Shown in pieces: positions 1 through 8,246 of a DNA stretch of 64,000 nucleotides (within the stretch, counting starts at the first letter, position 1; the number at the start of each line of letters is the position of its first letter). This DNA is from Duganella sacchari (GTDB lineage Bacteria > Pseudomonadota > Gammaproteobacteria > Burkholderiales > Burkholderiaceae_D): assembly GCF_900143065.1 (NCBI RefSeq), contig NZ_FRCX01000010.1:62001-126000 (forward strand), read 5' to 3'. The notes below the pieces were generated by a model. That model searched no databases. It was not told the origin of the DNA and saw only the letters and a list, made by a program, of their open reading frames with translations. The position numbers and the translations under genes were made by a program.

Positions 1-1235
1 CCTTTAATGGCGCGGGCAAACGCTTTTTGCGCGTCTTCCGGCGACTGGTTCTTGTTCCAGTAGCTGGTCAGCACGTCCTGCAGTGCGCCGGTGGTATCCG
101 GTGAAGCCAGCATCTCGGTATTGGGCAGCTGGCGCGACTTGTCGCGCATGATGGCCAGGCCCTGGCGCGCGCAAATATCCAGCTGTGATTCATCGACGTC
201 GCCGCGAATCGGGATCGCGCCCTTACGCGCTGCGAACGCTACCTGGGCCGTTGGAGACGTTACCACATTGGCCAAAAGTTTTTGCGCCTTGATGGCATTG
301 GCGTCATTCGTTTTCGGGAACACGAAGGCATCGCCGGCCACGATGTACGGCGCCTTCGGTCCAAAGCCCGGGTAGCAGCCGAAGTCCTTGCCCGCGACTT
401 GTTTGGCAGCGGCGAATTCGCCCTTGGCCCAGTCGCCCATGATCTGCACGCCGGCTTTGCCCTGTACGACCATCGCGGTCGCGTCGTTCCAGTTGCGGCC
501 TGGCGAGCCAGCATCCACAAAGCCTTTGAGCTTTTTGAATTCGACCAGCACCTGTTTGAAGGCGGGCGACATGACGGCTTTCTGGTCGCGGTCGCGGTAC
601 ACCTTCAGGTACAGGTCCGCACCACCGACCATGGCGAAGATGGCGTCGAAGGTGATCTTCTCCTGCCACACCTGGCCACCGAAGGCCAGCGGCACCACGC
701 CTGCGGCTTTCAGCTTGCCCAGCTGCGCCAGGAATTCTTCCCAGGTTTGCGGCTCGTTGGTGATGCCGGCTTTTTTATATGCGGCTTTGGAGTAGAAGAA
801 CCATGCAGGCATGTGGATGTCCACCGGCGCCGCATAGAAGTGGCCATTGATCTTGATCGCTTGCAGGATCGACGGCGGCATGATCTGGTCCCACTTGCCG
901 GCGATCGCGACGTCATCGACGTTATTCAGCAGGCCCTGCTCCACGAAGTCGCGGAACTGCTTGGAGGTGTTGAACTGCGCTGCGGTCGGCGCATTGCCGC
1001 CGACGATGCGGTTGATGGTGGTGGCGCGCGACTGGTCGGCGCCGGCGATAGCCTGGTCGACCCACTGGCCGCCCGCCTTGTTATAGGCTTCGGCGAACTG
1101 CTTGACTGCGGCCGACTCGCCACCCGAGGTCCACCAATGAATGACGGTTGCTTTCAACGGCGCTTGTGCATGAGCTGCACCACTTGCTACCAGGGCGAGC
1201 GCAATGGCGCTGCCCAGCTTTGAGGCTTTGTACAT
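1..1235 (-). CDS. ABC transporter sugar-binding protein (3' end outside window)
   Basis: Periplasmic solute-binding protein of the family 1 extracellular binding proteins, resembling the glucose/mannose-type GtsA/GltB group. About 411 residues are visible and the C-terminus runs off the window edge. The N-terminus MYKASKLGSAIALALVASG is a Sec signal peptide ending near AHA-Q. The motif IHWWTSGGE right after it is typical of these sugar-binding proteins. The start ATG at 1235 follows a GGAGA-type ribosome site. It lies 49 bp downstream of the beta-glucosidase gene on the same strand, so both are probably read from the LacI-controlled promoter at about 2700. Permease and ATPase genes would be expected beyond the window. 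The exact sugar is inferred only from context (a beta-glucoside product such as glucose or cellobiose). Confidence 0.9.
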   Translation of the reverse strand, partial: MYKASKLGSAIALALVASGAAHAQAPLKATVIHWWTSGGESAAVKQFAEAYNKAGGQWVDQAIAGADQSRATTINRIVGGNAPTAAQFNTSKQFRDFVEQGLLNNVDDVAIAGKWDQIMPPSILQAIKINGHFYAAPVDIHMPAWFFYSKAAYKKAGITNEPQTWEEFLAQLGKLKAAGVVPLAFGGQVWQEKITFDAIFAMVGGADLYLKVYRDRDQKAVMSPAFKQVLVEFKKLKGFVDAGSPGRNWNDATAMVVQGKAGVQIMGDWAKGEFAAAKQVAGKDFGCYPGFGPKAPYIVAGDAFVFPKTNDANAIKAQKLLANVVTSPTAQVAFAARKGAIPIRGDVDESQLDICARQGLAIMRDKSRQLPNTEMLASPDTTGALQDVLTSYWNKNQSPEDAQKAFARAIK

Positions 1236-1284
1236 ACTGTCTGTCTCCGTGAGGGCGTCGAGCGCCCCATTCTATTCGTACAGC

Positions 1285-2643
1285 TTAATTTTTGGACGCT
1301 CTCTCCGCCAAAAATTGTGTAACCAGTTTCGCGCTGCGTTTCGGCGTGCGCTTTTGCGTGGCATAGTCGACATGGATAATACCGAAACGGCGCTCATATC
1401 CAAAGGCCCATTCGAAATTGTCCATCAGCGACCAGATAAAGTAGCCACGTACATCCACACCGGCTTTCACCGCCTGGTTCACTGCCTCCAGGTGGCGGTT
1501 CAGGAAGGAGATGCGCTGGTGGTCATCGACCTCGCCATCAATGACACGATCGTCAGTGGCCATGCCGTTTTCGGTAATGTAAATCGGCGGCAGATTAGCA
1601 TACTCCTGGTGGAAGCCGACCAGCAGATGGCGCAGGCCATCCGGGTACACTTCCCATCCCATTTGCGTGCGCTCCACGCCGTCCAGATCGACTTCGGTGT
1701 AGCCGTGCTTACCGTCGCTCACCACATTGGTGCGGAAGTAGTAGTTAATCCCCAGGAAGTCGAGCGGCGCGCCGATGAGGTCCATGTCGCCATTGAGGAT
1801 GGTCGGCTCGGCGCCTGGCCACAGCTCCCACAACGCGGAGGGATAGGATTTCTTGAGCAGCGGATCGAGGATCCAGTTATTGTGCTGCAGCTCAAACAGC
1901 CAGGCGGCGCGCTGGCCGGCCGGGCTGGCGTCCGTGCTGGTGCCGCGCCCCACATTGGCGACGATGCCCACTTGCGCTGCCGGATCGTTGGCGCGCAGGT
2001 GCTGCACGGCCAGGCCGTGGCCCAGCAGCAGATGGTGCATGGCCTGCGTGGCGAACACCACGTCCTGCTTGCCCGGCGCGTGGTGGCCGGTGCCGTAGCC
2101 GTGCATGGCCGAGCACCATGGCTCGTTCAGCGTGGCCCACGCATCGACCAGGCCTTTGAGTTCCTTGCTGATGATGTCGGCGTATTCAGCAAACTTGTAG
2201 GCGGTGTCGCGGTTGACCCAGCCGCCCTTGTCTTCCAGGTGCTGCGGCAGGTCCCAGTGGTACAGGGTGACGAAAGTTTTGAGGCCCTTGGCGCGCAGCG
2301 CCTTCAGCAGGTTGCGGTAGAACGCGATGCCTTTCTGGTTAGGATGGCCGTCAGCGGTCATGACACGCGGCCAGGAGATCGACAGGCGGTAGGCGCCGAC
2401 GTTCAGGGATGCCAGCAGTTCGACGTCTTCCTGCCAGCGGTGATAATGATCGCAGGCGAATTCGCCGGTGTCGCCGGCCAGCGTTTTGCCGGGCGTGGCG
2501 GAAAAAGTATCCCAGATCGACGGGATACGACCATCTTCATGGATCGCGCCTTCAATCTGATACGCCGCAGTAGCCGCGCCTACCAGGAAATCCTTGCGCC
2601 ACAGGACCGAGCCGGCCGGCGGCGAAAACGTCTCTTCAACCAC
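1285..2643 (-). CDS. Beta-glucosidase, glycoside hydrolase family 1
   Basis: Retaining beta-glucosidase of GH1, 452 residues, the usual length for the family. The acid/base Glu is in TLNEPW (about residue 174) and the nucleophile Glu in IYITENG (about residue 358). The N-terminal block FLVGAATAAYQIEGA is the GH1 signature. No signal peptide is seen, so it should act in the cytoplasm on imported beta-glucosides. The start is a GTG at 2643 with AAGGAG about 5 bases upstream; no ATG is placed as well. It is first in an operon with the sugar-binding protein. A perfect LacI-family palindrome lies between its promoter and the start codon, so induction by a sugar is likely. The enzyme family is certain; the precise substrate is not. 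Confidence 0.95.
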   Translation of the reverse strand: MVEETFSPPAGSVLWRKDFLVGAATAAYQIEGAIHEDGRIPSIWDTFSATPGKTLAGDTGEFACDHYHRWQEDVELLASLNVGAYRLSISWPRVMTADGHPNQKGIAFYRNLLKALRAKGLKTFVTLYHWDLPQHLEDKGGWVNRDTAYKFAEYADIISKELKGLVDAWATLNEPWCSAMHGYGTGHHAPGKQDVVFATQAMHHLLLGHGLAVQHLRANDPAAQVGIVANVGRGTSTDASPAGQRAAWLFELQHNNWILDPLLKKSYPSALWELWPGAEPTILNGDMDLIGAPLDFLGINYYFRTNVVSDGKHGYTEVDLDGVERTQMGWEVYPDGLRHLLVGFHQEYANLPPIYITENGMATDDRVIDGEVDDHQRISFLNRHLEAVNQAVKAGVDVRGYFIWSLMDNFEWAFGYERRFGIIHVDYATQKRTPKRSAKLVTQFLAERASKN

Positions 2644-2668
2644 AAAAGCTCCTTCGCTTGAATAGGAA

Positions 2669-2684
2669 GTGGAAGCGCTTCCAC
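2669..2684. promoter_or_regulatory. LacI/GalR-type operator upstream of the GH1 gene
   Basis: A 16-bp perfect palindrome, GTGGAAGCGCTTCCAC, with the central CG and TGGAA/TTCCA arms typical of LacI-family regulators. It sits about 5 to 20 bases downstream of the predicted transcription start, a roadblock position. A related site precedes the GH16 gene at 54751. No LacI-family regulator gene is present in the window. Confidence 0.8.
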
Positions 2685-2695
2685 AAGATGATTAG

Positions 2696-2725
2696 ATACT
2701 AACAGCGAAGAATTTCGGGTGTCAA
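2696..2725 (-). promoter_or_regulatory. Promoter of the GH1 operon
   Basis: On the minus strand a consensus -35 TTGACA (2720-2725) is followed after 18 bases by TAGTAT (2696-2701). Transcription would start near 2689, just before the LacI-type palindrome. This is a sigma-70-like assignment by eye. Confidence 0.65.
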
Positions 2726-2761
2726 CGAATTATTGGTGGATTTTGTAGCCTGGTTACAAAA

Positions 2762-2792
2762 ACGGCACAGCCACCTGAGGAGGCTGTGCCGT
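2762..2792 (-). terminator. Rho-independent terminator after phaR
   Basis: An 11-bp perfect stem (ACGGCACAGCC with its complement) encloses a 9-base loop. On the minus strand it is followed by a run of T (TTTTG). It lies 28 bp past the phaR stop codon. Confidence 0.8.
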
Positions 2793-2819
2793 CTATACGC
2801 ACTGCAACACGTAGCGAAA

Positions 2820-3371
2820 TTACTTTTTATCGGTAGGCGGGACTGGTGCGAACGGGAAGGTGCCGAACAGGTTTTTGCTCTGGCTCTGCATCTGTTCCTG
2901 CATCTGCACGAACAGGCTCTTGCTCTGGTCGATGTAGTTGTTCATCATGCCCTGCATCATCGGGCCCTGCACATTCATGAACTGAGTCCACATTTCCGGG
3001 CTGAACGGCTGGCCGCCCACGGCGGTGCTGGTGAACTTACGCTGGATATCGGTAAAGGCCTGGACGTTCTTCTCCAGGTAGGAACCCATCATGCCCTGCA
3101 TGGCGTGGCCATAGAAGCGGATGATCTGGGCCAGCACGTCGCTGGAGAACATCGGCGCGCCACTGGCCTCTTCTTCCAGAATGATCTGCAGCAGGATGCT
3201 GCGGCTCAGGTCTTCATTGGTCTTGGCATCGACGACGGTGAATTCTTCGTTATCCAGGACCAGCTGTTTCACGTCGGTCAACGTGATGTAGGAGCTGGTC
3301 TGCGTGTCATACAGACGACGGTTAGGATATTTTTTAATCAGGCGGTCAGCATTTTTTTTCGCACTACTCAT
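2820..3371 (-). CDS. phaR: Polyhydroxyalkanoate synthesis repressor PhaR
   Basis: Transcriptional repressor of the PhaR family that senses PHB and controls phasin and its own synthesis. The N-terminal DNA/PHB-binding domain (residues about 8-70) contains LIKKYPNRRLYDTQTSSYI, the family hallmark. A PHB accumulation regulatory domain follows (SRSILLQIILEEE onward). The C-terminal half is Met/Gln rich, as usual. Length is 183 residues from the ATG at 3371; a GTG codon directly before it is an alternative. It lies 200 bp downstream of phaC on the same strand, with its own likely promoter in that gap, and is followed by a strong terminator. Confidence 0.95.
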   Translation of the reverse strand: MSSAKKNADRLIKKYPNRRLYDTQTSSYITLTDVKQLVLDNEEFTVVDAKTNEDLSRSILLQIILEEEASGAPMFSSDVLAQIIRFYGHAMQGMMGSYLEKNVQAFTDIQRKFTSTAVGGQPFSPEMWTQFMNVQGPMMQGMMNNYIDQSKSLFVQMQEQMQSQSKNLFGTFPFAPVPPTDKK

Positions 3372-3374
3372 CAC

Positions 3375-3574
3375 AAGTCCGTTTATTGCGCCGCAGCGCG
3401 TACTCTAAAAAATCGGAAAGAAAGCGGACGGGTAGTCCTCTTTCCACGTGCCTACTACACCTATTATAGAGGGGAAAAAGCTAGTCCTGCACAATCTGAT
3501 ATAACTTTTGGCATTTATTGCAACGCAACCAAATTTACAGTTGAACAATTTTTTGCTTTTTCCCCACATGAAAA
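3375..3574 (-). promoter_or_regulatory. phaC-phaR intergenic region with candidate promoter and PhaR site
   Basis: This 200-bp gap is AT-richer than its surroundings. On the minus strand a TATAAT (3463-3468) is a candidate -10 box for phaR; no good -35 is seen at 16-18 bp. An inverted repeat TTGC-AAC-GCAA lies at 3518-3528, upstream of that box. PhaR proteins are known to bind TGC/GCA-rich repeats near pha genes, so autoregulation is plausible but only inferred. No clear terminator follows phaC. Confidence 0.4.
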
Positions 3575-5221
3575 TTAATCAGCTTTCACCTTCACGTAGC
3601 GGCCCGGCGCGGCCTCGATTGGCTTGTATCTGGTATTTCCCGGCTTGGCTTTGGGCTTGACCTTTTTGCCGCCATGGTCGTTCAGGAAGCCAGCCCATTC
3701 CGGCCACCAGCTACCCGGCTTTTCCGCCGCGCCATCGAACCAGGCATCGGCCGTTTTCGCCTTGCCATCGTTGATCCAATAGCTGCGCTTGTTCTTGACG
3801 GGCGAATTGATGACGCCGGCAATATGGCCTGACGCACCCAGCACAAAACGGGTCTTGCCGGTCAGGATGTTGAGCGAACCGAATGCCGACGGCCACGGCA
3901 CGATATGGTCTTCGCGCGAACCGTAGATGAAGGCCGGTGCATCAATTTTGCTCAAGTCCACCGTCTCTCCCGCCACCACCAGTTTGCCGGTCTTGAGCTT
4001 GTTTTCAAGGTAGGTGTTACGCAGATACCAGCAGAACATCGGCCCCGGCAGATTGGTGCTGTCCGAGTTCCAGTACAGCAAGTCAAACGCGGCTGGATCG
4101 TTGCCTTTGAGGTAGTTGGACTGTACGTAGTTCCACACCAGGTCGTTCGGACGCAGGCTGGAGAACGTGGTCGCCAGGTCGCGGCCCGGCATCAGCCCAC
4201 CCGCCTTGAGCTGCTGCTCGCGGATCGCCACTTGCGCTTCATCGACAAACACATCCAGCACGCCGGTGTCGCTGAAGTCGAGGAAGGTGGTCAGCAGGGT
4301 CAGGCTGTTGGCCGCCTGCTCGCCACGCGCTGCCAGCACTGCCAGTGCGGTCGAGACGATGGTGCCGCCGACGCAGAAGCCGAACATATTTAGCTTGTCT
4401 TCGCCGGTGATCTCCTGCGTCACGCGGATGGCCTGGATCACGCCCTTGTCGACGTAATCGTCCCAAGTGGTGTTGGCCAGCGATTTGTCCGGATTCGACC
4501 ACGAGACCAGGAACACGGTATTGCCCTGCTCTACCGCATAACGCACCAGCGAATTTTCCGGCTGCAGGTCGAGGATGTAGAACTTGTTGATGCAAGGCGG
4601 CACCATCAGCAGCGGCGTCTGGTTGACGCTTTCGGTCTGCGGCTTGTACTGGATCAGCTGGAACAGCGGATTTTCATACACCACCGTGCCCTCGGTCGTG
4701 GCCAGGTTGCGGCCCACTTCAAACGCCGATTCGTCCGACAGCGAGATATGGCCCTTGTTCATGTCGGCCAGCATATTGGCCAGGCCCTTGCTCAGGCTCT
4801 CGCCCTTGGTCTCGATCATCTTCTGCTGCGCTTCCGGATTGGTGGCCAGGAAGTTGGCAGGCGACATCGCATCAATGATCTGCTGCACGGCAAAGCGGAT
4901 TTTCTGCTTTTGCTGCGCATTGGCCTCCACCGTCTCCACCATCGCATTGAGGAATTTGGCATTCAGCAGATACGCAGCTGCATTAAACGCCGACATCGGA
5001 TTGCCCTGCCAGGCAGCCGAGCTGAAGCGGCGGTCGCTGATGGCTGGCGTCTTGCCGCTCATAAAATCCTGCCACAACACCCCGAAGTCCTTGAGATAGT
5101 CATTTTTCAGCTGCTCCATCGCCTCTGGCTTGATGTGCGCGCCGGTATCCTGCATCATGGCGGCCAGCGGATTGGATTCCATCCAGGCACTGGCAAAAGC
5201 TTGAGGATCTGGCATATTCAT
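3575..5221 (-). CDS. phaC: Class I poly(3-hydroxyalkanoate) synthase PhaC
   Basis: Polymerises (R)-3-hydroxyacyl-CoA, chiefly 3-hydroxybutyryl-CoA, into PHB granules. The alpha/beta-hydrolase catalytic Cys is in the lipase-like box GFCVGG (Cys at about residue 283). The conserved PPCINKFYILDL block lies at about 208-219. Candidate Asp and His of the triad lie in the region of LLTTFLDFSDTG / GSREDHIVPW and in GASGHIAGVINSP near the C-terminus. Length of 548 residues is slightly short of the Cupriavidus enzyme (about 589), with a compact N-terminal domain. phaA and phaB are not adjacent. The start MNMPDP uses the ATG at 5221; Met3 is a possible alternative. Confidence 0.97.
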   Translation of the reverse strand: MNMPDPQAFASAWMESNPLAAMMQDTGAHIKPEAMEQLKNDYLKDFGVLWQDFMSGKTPAISDRRFSSAAWQGNPMSAFNAAAYLLNAKFLNAMVETVEANAQQKQKIRFAVQQIIDAMSPANFLATNPEAQQKMIETKGESLSKGLANMLADMNKGHISLSDESAFEVGRNLATTEGTVVYENPLFQLIQYKPQTESVNQTPLLMVPPCINKFYILDLQPENSLVRYAVEQGNTVFLVSWSNPDKSLANTTWDDYVDKGVIQAIRVTQEITGEDKLNMFGFCVGGTIVSTALAVLAARGEQAANSLTLLTTFLDFSDTGVLDVFVDEAQVAIREQQLKAGGLMPGRDLATTFSSLRPNDLVWNYVQSNYLKGNDPAAFDLLYWNSDSTNLPGPMFCWYLRNTYLENKLKTGKLVVAGETVDLSKIDAPAFIYGSREDHIVPWPSAFGSLNILTGKTRFVLGASGHIAGVINSPVKNKRSYWINDGKAKTADAWFDGAAEKPGSWWPEWAGFLNDHGGKKVKPKAKPGNTRYKPIEAAPGRYVKVKAD

Positions 5222-5251
5222 CTGTGGTTCCCTAAAAGTGAGTTAAACACA

Positions 5252-5461
5252 ATGCTGATTGTTGCTGTTGCTTGGATCTACGTAGTCGGACTGATGGCCT
5301 TGACGGAGACATCCGTCGTTGCGGGAATTGTAACGTTTTTGTTCTATTGCGTGCTGCCCTTGGGCACTTTGATGTACATCGCGGGAACAGGCAAGCGCAA
5401 AGCCCGGCGGCGGGCTGCTGAGCAAGCCGCACGGGATACTGGTTCATTTAAGCCAGATTAG
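5252..5461 (+). CDS. Small conserved two-helix membrane protein
   Basis: A 69-residue protein starting MLIVAVAWIYVVGLMAL. Two hydrophobic segments (about residues 2-18 and 24-46) are followed by a very basic tail (KRKARRRAAEQAARD). I recall similar small proteins next to pgeF in related Burkholderiales, but no function is known to me. An upstream in-frame extension exists but runs antisense through phaC, so the ATG at 5252 is preferred. It starts 30 bp from the divergent phaC and its 3' end overlaps the convergent pgeF by 18 bp. Confidence 0.65.
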   Translation: MLIVAVAWIYVVGLMALTETSVVAGIVTFLFYCVLPLGTLMYIAGTGKRKARRRAAEQAARDTGSFKPD

Positions 5462-6232
5462 CGTGGCCTGACGGCCGGTGACGCCATCGCGGCGGTAGGA
5501 ATAGAAACGGCCGGAGTTGGAGACGGTGCAGAACTCGCCGCCATGCACACTGGCGACGCCGGCGCGGTGCAGCAGATAGCGCGCCAGACCGTAGATATCG
5601 CACAGATACTTGCCCGGCTTGCCGTCGATAGTACTGAAGGCCGCCTTCACATGGCGCACGCCAGAATCGTCCACCACGCCATTCAAAAAGGCTTGCATCA
5701 CATCCGGGCCGACCTCAAACTGATAGGCGCCGATGGCCGGCCCCATCCAGGCAGTCAGCTCGCCCGCGCCCGCCGCGCGCATGGCCTCCACCGTGCGCTC
5801 CAGCACGCCCGATGCCAGGCCGCGCCAGCCGGCGTGGGCCGCAGCCACCGTCTTGCCCTCTTTGTCAGCAAACAGGACCGGCAGGCAGTCCGCCGTCATG
5901 ATGACGCATACCCTGCCCGGCACCGTAGACAGGCTGGCATCCGCTTCCGGCACTTCCTGCGGCCGGACTTCGGCCACATTGGCCACTGCCGTACCATGCA
6001 CTTGCGACAGCCAGACCGGCTCAGCCGGCAGCATGTCCCCCACGATGGCGCGGTTCTGCGCTACATTATGCGGCTGGTCGCCCACGTGGGTGCCCAGATT
6101 CAGGCCGCCGCCACCCATGCCATCGTCATACGGCGCCGGACTGACGCCGCCGCGCCGGGTGGTGGACAGTACACCCACATTGTTAGGCAAGCCCGGCCAG
6201 TGCGGGATTAACCACTGCTGCTGTGTAGACAT
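5444..6232 (-). CDS. pgeF: Peptidoglycan editing factor PgeF (YfiH/DUF152 family)
   Basis: Laccase-like multicopper-fold protein of the YfiH family. In E. coli the homologue removes wrongly incorporated Ser from peptidoglycan precursors; older annotation calls it polyphenol oxidase. Conserved motifs seen are VMTADCLPVLFAD-like (IMTADCLPVLFAD) and AAAHAGWRGLASGVLE, with the Cys and His metal or active-site residues, and a C-terminal FYSYRRDGVTGR. Length is 262 residues. The start ATG at 6232 shares one base with the rluD stop (TGATG), which means translational coupling. The TTG before it gives a one-residue longer alternative. Confidence 0.93.
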   Translation of the reverse strand: MSTQQQWLIPHWPGLPNNVGVLSTTRRGGVSPAPYDDGMGGGGLNLGTHVGDQPHNVAQNRAIVGDMLPAEPVWLSQVHGTAVANVAEVRPQEVPEADASLSTVPGRVCVIMTADCLPVLFADKEGKTVAAAHAGWRGLASGVLERTVEAMRAAGAGELTAWMGPAIGAYQFEVGPDVMQAFLNGVVDDSGVRHVKAAFSTIDGKPGKYLCDIYGLARYLLHRAGVASVHGGEFCTVSNSGRFYSYRRDGVTGRQATLIWLK

Positions 6233-7272
6233 CAAATTTGTTCCGGTTCCTCAATGCCGGCGCGGGCCAGCAGTGCGGCAAAATCGTCTGCCAGCGGCAC
6301 CATCCACTCGCACTGCTCGCCGGTGGCCGGATGCACCAGCCCCAGGCGGCGCGCTTGCAGCGCCTGGCGCGGGAAATAGTCGGCCAGGTGCGGCTTGCCA
6401 TACACCGTGTCGCCGACCAGCGGGAAGCCTATCGACATCATGTGCACGCGGATCTGGTGGGTACGGCCCGTCTCCAGGCGGCACTGCACCAGACTCACGG
6501 GACGGCCCTCGCCCAGCTTGCCGCTGGAAATCAGCGAATAATGCGTAATGGCTGGCTTGGAGCCCATGGCGGTCGAGACCGCCATCTTGACGCGTTCGCG
6601 CGGGTGGCGTCCCATGGCCGCATCGATAGTACCGCTAATCCGCGGCGTGCCCCACACCAAAGCAAAGTACTCGCGCTTGACGGTACGGGCGGCCAGCTGG
6701 CGCACCAGGTCGGTCTGCGCGGCCAGCGTCTTGCCGACCACCATCAAGCCGCTGGTGTCCTTGTCCAGGCGGTGGACGATGCCGGCGCGCGGCACGCCAG
6801 CCAGCTGCGGGCAATGGTGCAGCAGGCCGTTCAGCAGCGTGCCGGACCAGTTGCCGGCGCCCGGGTGAACCACCAGGCCGGCCGGTTTATTAATCACAAT
6901 CAGATGGTCATCTTCAAAAACTATGTTAAGTTCCATCGATTCCGGCTTAAAAGCCTCGTCTTCCGGCTCCGGTTGGGGCAGAATGATGACCTTCTCGTCG
7001 CCGTAGACGGTATCCTTGGTGCTTTTGGCCGGCTTGCCGTCCACCGTCACAAAGCCGTCGGTAATCCAGGTTTGCAGACGGCCACGGGAAAATTGCGGGA
7101 CCAGGCCGGAAATCACTTTATCCAGGCGCTGGCCGCAGAATTCGGCGGTCAGCTGCAGTTCGATCGGAGCCAGGCCGTCATCGTCGTCGCCAAAATCGCC
7201 ATCATTGGCGATCAGGTCGGCATCGGTTTCGGAGGAAGATTCGGCCAAATTCGGCTTTGCGTTTAATATCAC
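6232..7272 (-). CDS. rluD: Large-subunit pseudouridine synthase RluD
   Basis: RluA-family pseudouridine synthase, expected to modify helix 69 of 23S rRNA. An S4-like RNA-binding domain is seen at the N-terminus (QRLDKVISGLVPQFSRGRLQTWI). The catalytic motif is GIVHRLDKDTSGLMVV with the nucleophilic Asp, and the C-terminal block RTHQIRVHM is typical. I place the start at GTG 7272 (346 residues, preceded by AGGAT). A longer reading to 7341 would cover the bamD promoter and start and adds no conserved sequence. It is divergent from bamD and coupled to pgeF. An acidic stretch (GDFGDDDDG) precedes the S4 domain. Confidence 0.93.
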   Translation of the reverse strand: MILNAKPNLAESSSETDADLIANDGDFGDDDDGLAPIELQLTAEFCGQRLDKVISGLVPQFSRGRLQTWITDGFVTVDGKPAKSTKDTVYGDEKVIILPQPEPEDEAFKPESMELNIVFEDDHLIVINKPAGLVVHPGAGNWSGTLLNGLLHHCPQLAGVPRAGIVHRLDKDTSGLMVVGKTLAAQTDLVRQLAARTVKREYFALVWGTPRISGTIDAAMGRHPRERVKMAVSTAMGSKPAITHYSLISSGKLGEGRPVSLVQCRLETGRTHQIRVHMMSIGFPLVGDTVYGKPHLADYFPRQALQARRLGLVHPATGEQCEWMVPLADDFAALLARAGIEEPEQI

Positions 7273-7287
7273 GGTAATCCTATCGGC

Positions 7288-7293
7288 TATAAT
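7288..7293 (+). promoter_or_regulatory. Candidate -10 box of bamD
   Basis: A perfect TATAAT lies 42 bp before the bamD ATG, in the divergent rluD-bamD gap. No convincing -35 hexamer is seen 16-18 bp upstream, so this is tentative. Confidence 0.45.
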
Positions 7294-7335
7294 TAGCCTC
7301 GTAAAACTTTGGTTAAACAGTTTCTTGCAAAAGAT

Positions 7336-8151
7336 ATGCAAAAAAAATTATCGGTAGTCGCAGCAACAGTAGTTCTGCTTGGTTTGTCCGGTTGTGGCCT
7401 TTTCTCTGAAAAAGCCGACGAAACAAAAGGTTGGAGCGCTACGAAATTATACTCGGAGGCGAGCGAAGAACTGGATGGCCAGCACTACGAGCGCGCAATT
7501 CAGTTGTTTGAGAAGCTGGAATCGAGCTATCCTTTCGGCACCTATGCCCAGCAGGCGCAGATGAATATCGCCTATGCCTACTACAAATCGCAGGACCAGG
7601 CCCAGGCGCTGGCAGCGGTGGAGCGCTTCATCAAGCTGCACCCGAATCACGCCAACGTCGATTATATGTACTATCTGCGCGGCCTGATCAACTTTAACGA
7701 CCAGGTCAGCTTCCTGAACTTCGTCTACGAGCAGGACGCCACCGAGCGCGACCCGAAAGCCACGCGTGAAGCCTACGCAGCCTTCAAGGAACTCGTTACC
7801 AAGTTCCCGAACAGCAAGTATACCCCGGACTCGCTGGACCGTATGCGTTATCTGATCAACGCCATGGCCTCCTACGAAATCCACGTGGCGCGCTACTACT
7901 ACCGCCGTGGCGCCTACCTGGCGGCAGCCAACCGCGCCATGGGCATCATGAGCGACTTCCGCGACTCGCCGTCGATCGAAGAAGCGCTGTTCATCATGAT
8001 CCGCAGCTACGACAAGCTGGGCATGACCGAACTGCGCAACGACACCGAGCGCGTCTTCAGGCTCAACTACCCGAACTCCAAGTTCCTGGACGAAGGCAAA
8101 AAAGCCGAACGTCACTGGTGGAAGTTCTGGAGCTCCAACGCTTCGATGTAA
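7336..8151 (+). CDS. bamD: Outer membrane assembly lipoprotein BamD
   Basis: Essential TPR lipoprotein of the BAM complex that folds outer-membrane beta-barrels. The signal peptide MQKKLSVVAATVVLLGLSGC ends in a lipobox with Cys20. TPR repeats follow (SEELDGQHYERAIQLFEKLE; AQMNIAYAYYKSQDQAQALA; ARYYYRRGAYLAAANR), and the family block YPFGTYAQQAQ is present. Length of 271 residues fits. The ATG at 7336 is chosen because the signal peptide begins there; the frame extends upstream to 7309 without adding anything meaningful. Divergent from rluD, and followed by a large palindromic terminator. Confidence 0.95.
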   Translation: MQKKLSVVAATVVLLGLSGCGLFSEKADETKGWSATKLYSEASEELDGQHYERAIQLFEKLESSYPFGTYAQQAQMNIAYAYYKSQDQAQALAAVERFIKLHPNHANVDYMYYLRGLINFNDQVSFLNFVYEQDATERDPKATREAYAAFKELVTKFPNSKYTPDSLDRMRYLINAMASYEIHVARYYYRRGAYLAAANRAMGIMSDFRDSPSIEEALFIMIRSYDKLGMTELRNDTERVFRLNYPNSKFLDEGKKAERHWWKFWSSNASM

Positions 8152-8156
8152 AAATC

Positions 8157-8241
8157 CGGGGTCAGTTCTTGCAATCCAACACGGGCTCTGCCGTAGTGAC
8201 GCTACGGCAGAGCCCGTGTTGGATTGCAAGAACTGACCCCG
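8157..8241. repeat. Perfect 40-bp-arm palindrome, GGGGTCAG-type repeat acting as bidirectional terminator
   Basis: Two perfectly complementary 40-base arms (8157-8196 and 8202-8241) flank a 5-base loop TGACG. The outer ends read CGGGGTCAG and CTGACCCCG. T-runs follow on both sides (GTTTTTTTAG on plus; ATTTTTAC on minus), which fits a terminator serving the convergent bamD and yaaA genes. The same outer sequence bounds a second palindrome at 52789-52878, also between convergent genes. This suggests a dispersed REP-like element family. Confidence 0.85.
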
Positions 8242-8246
8242 TTTTT

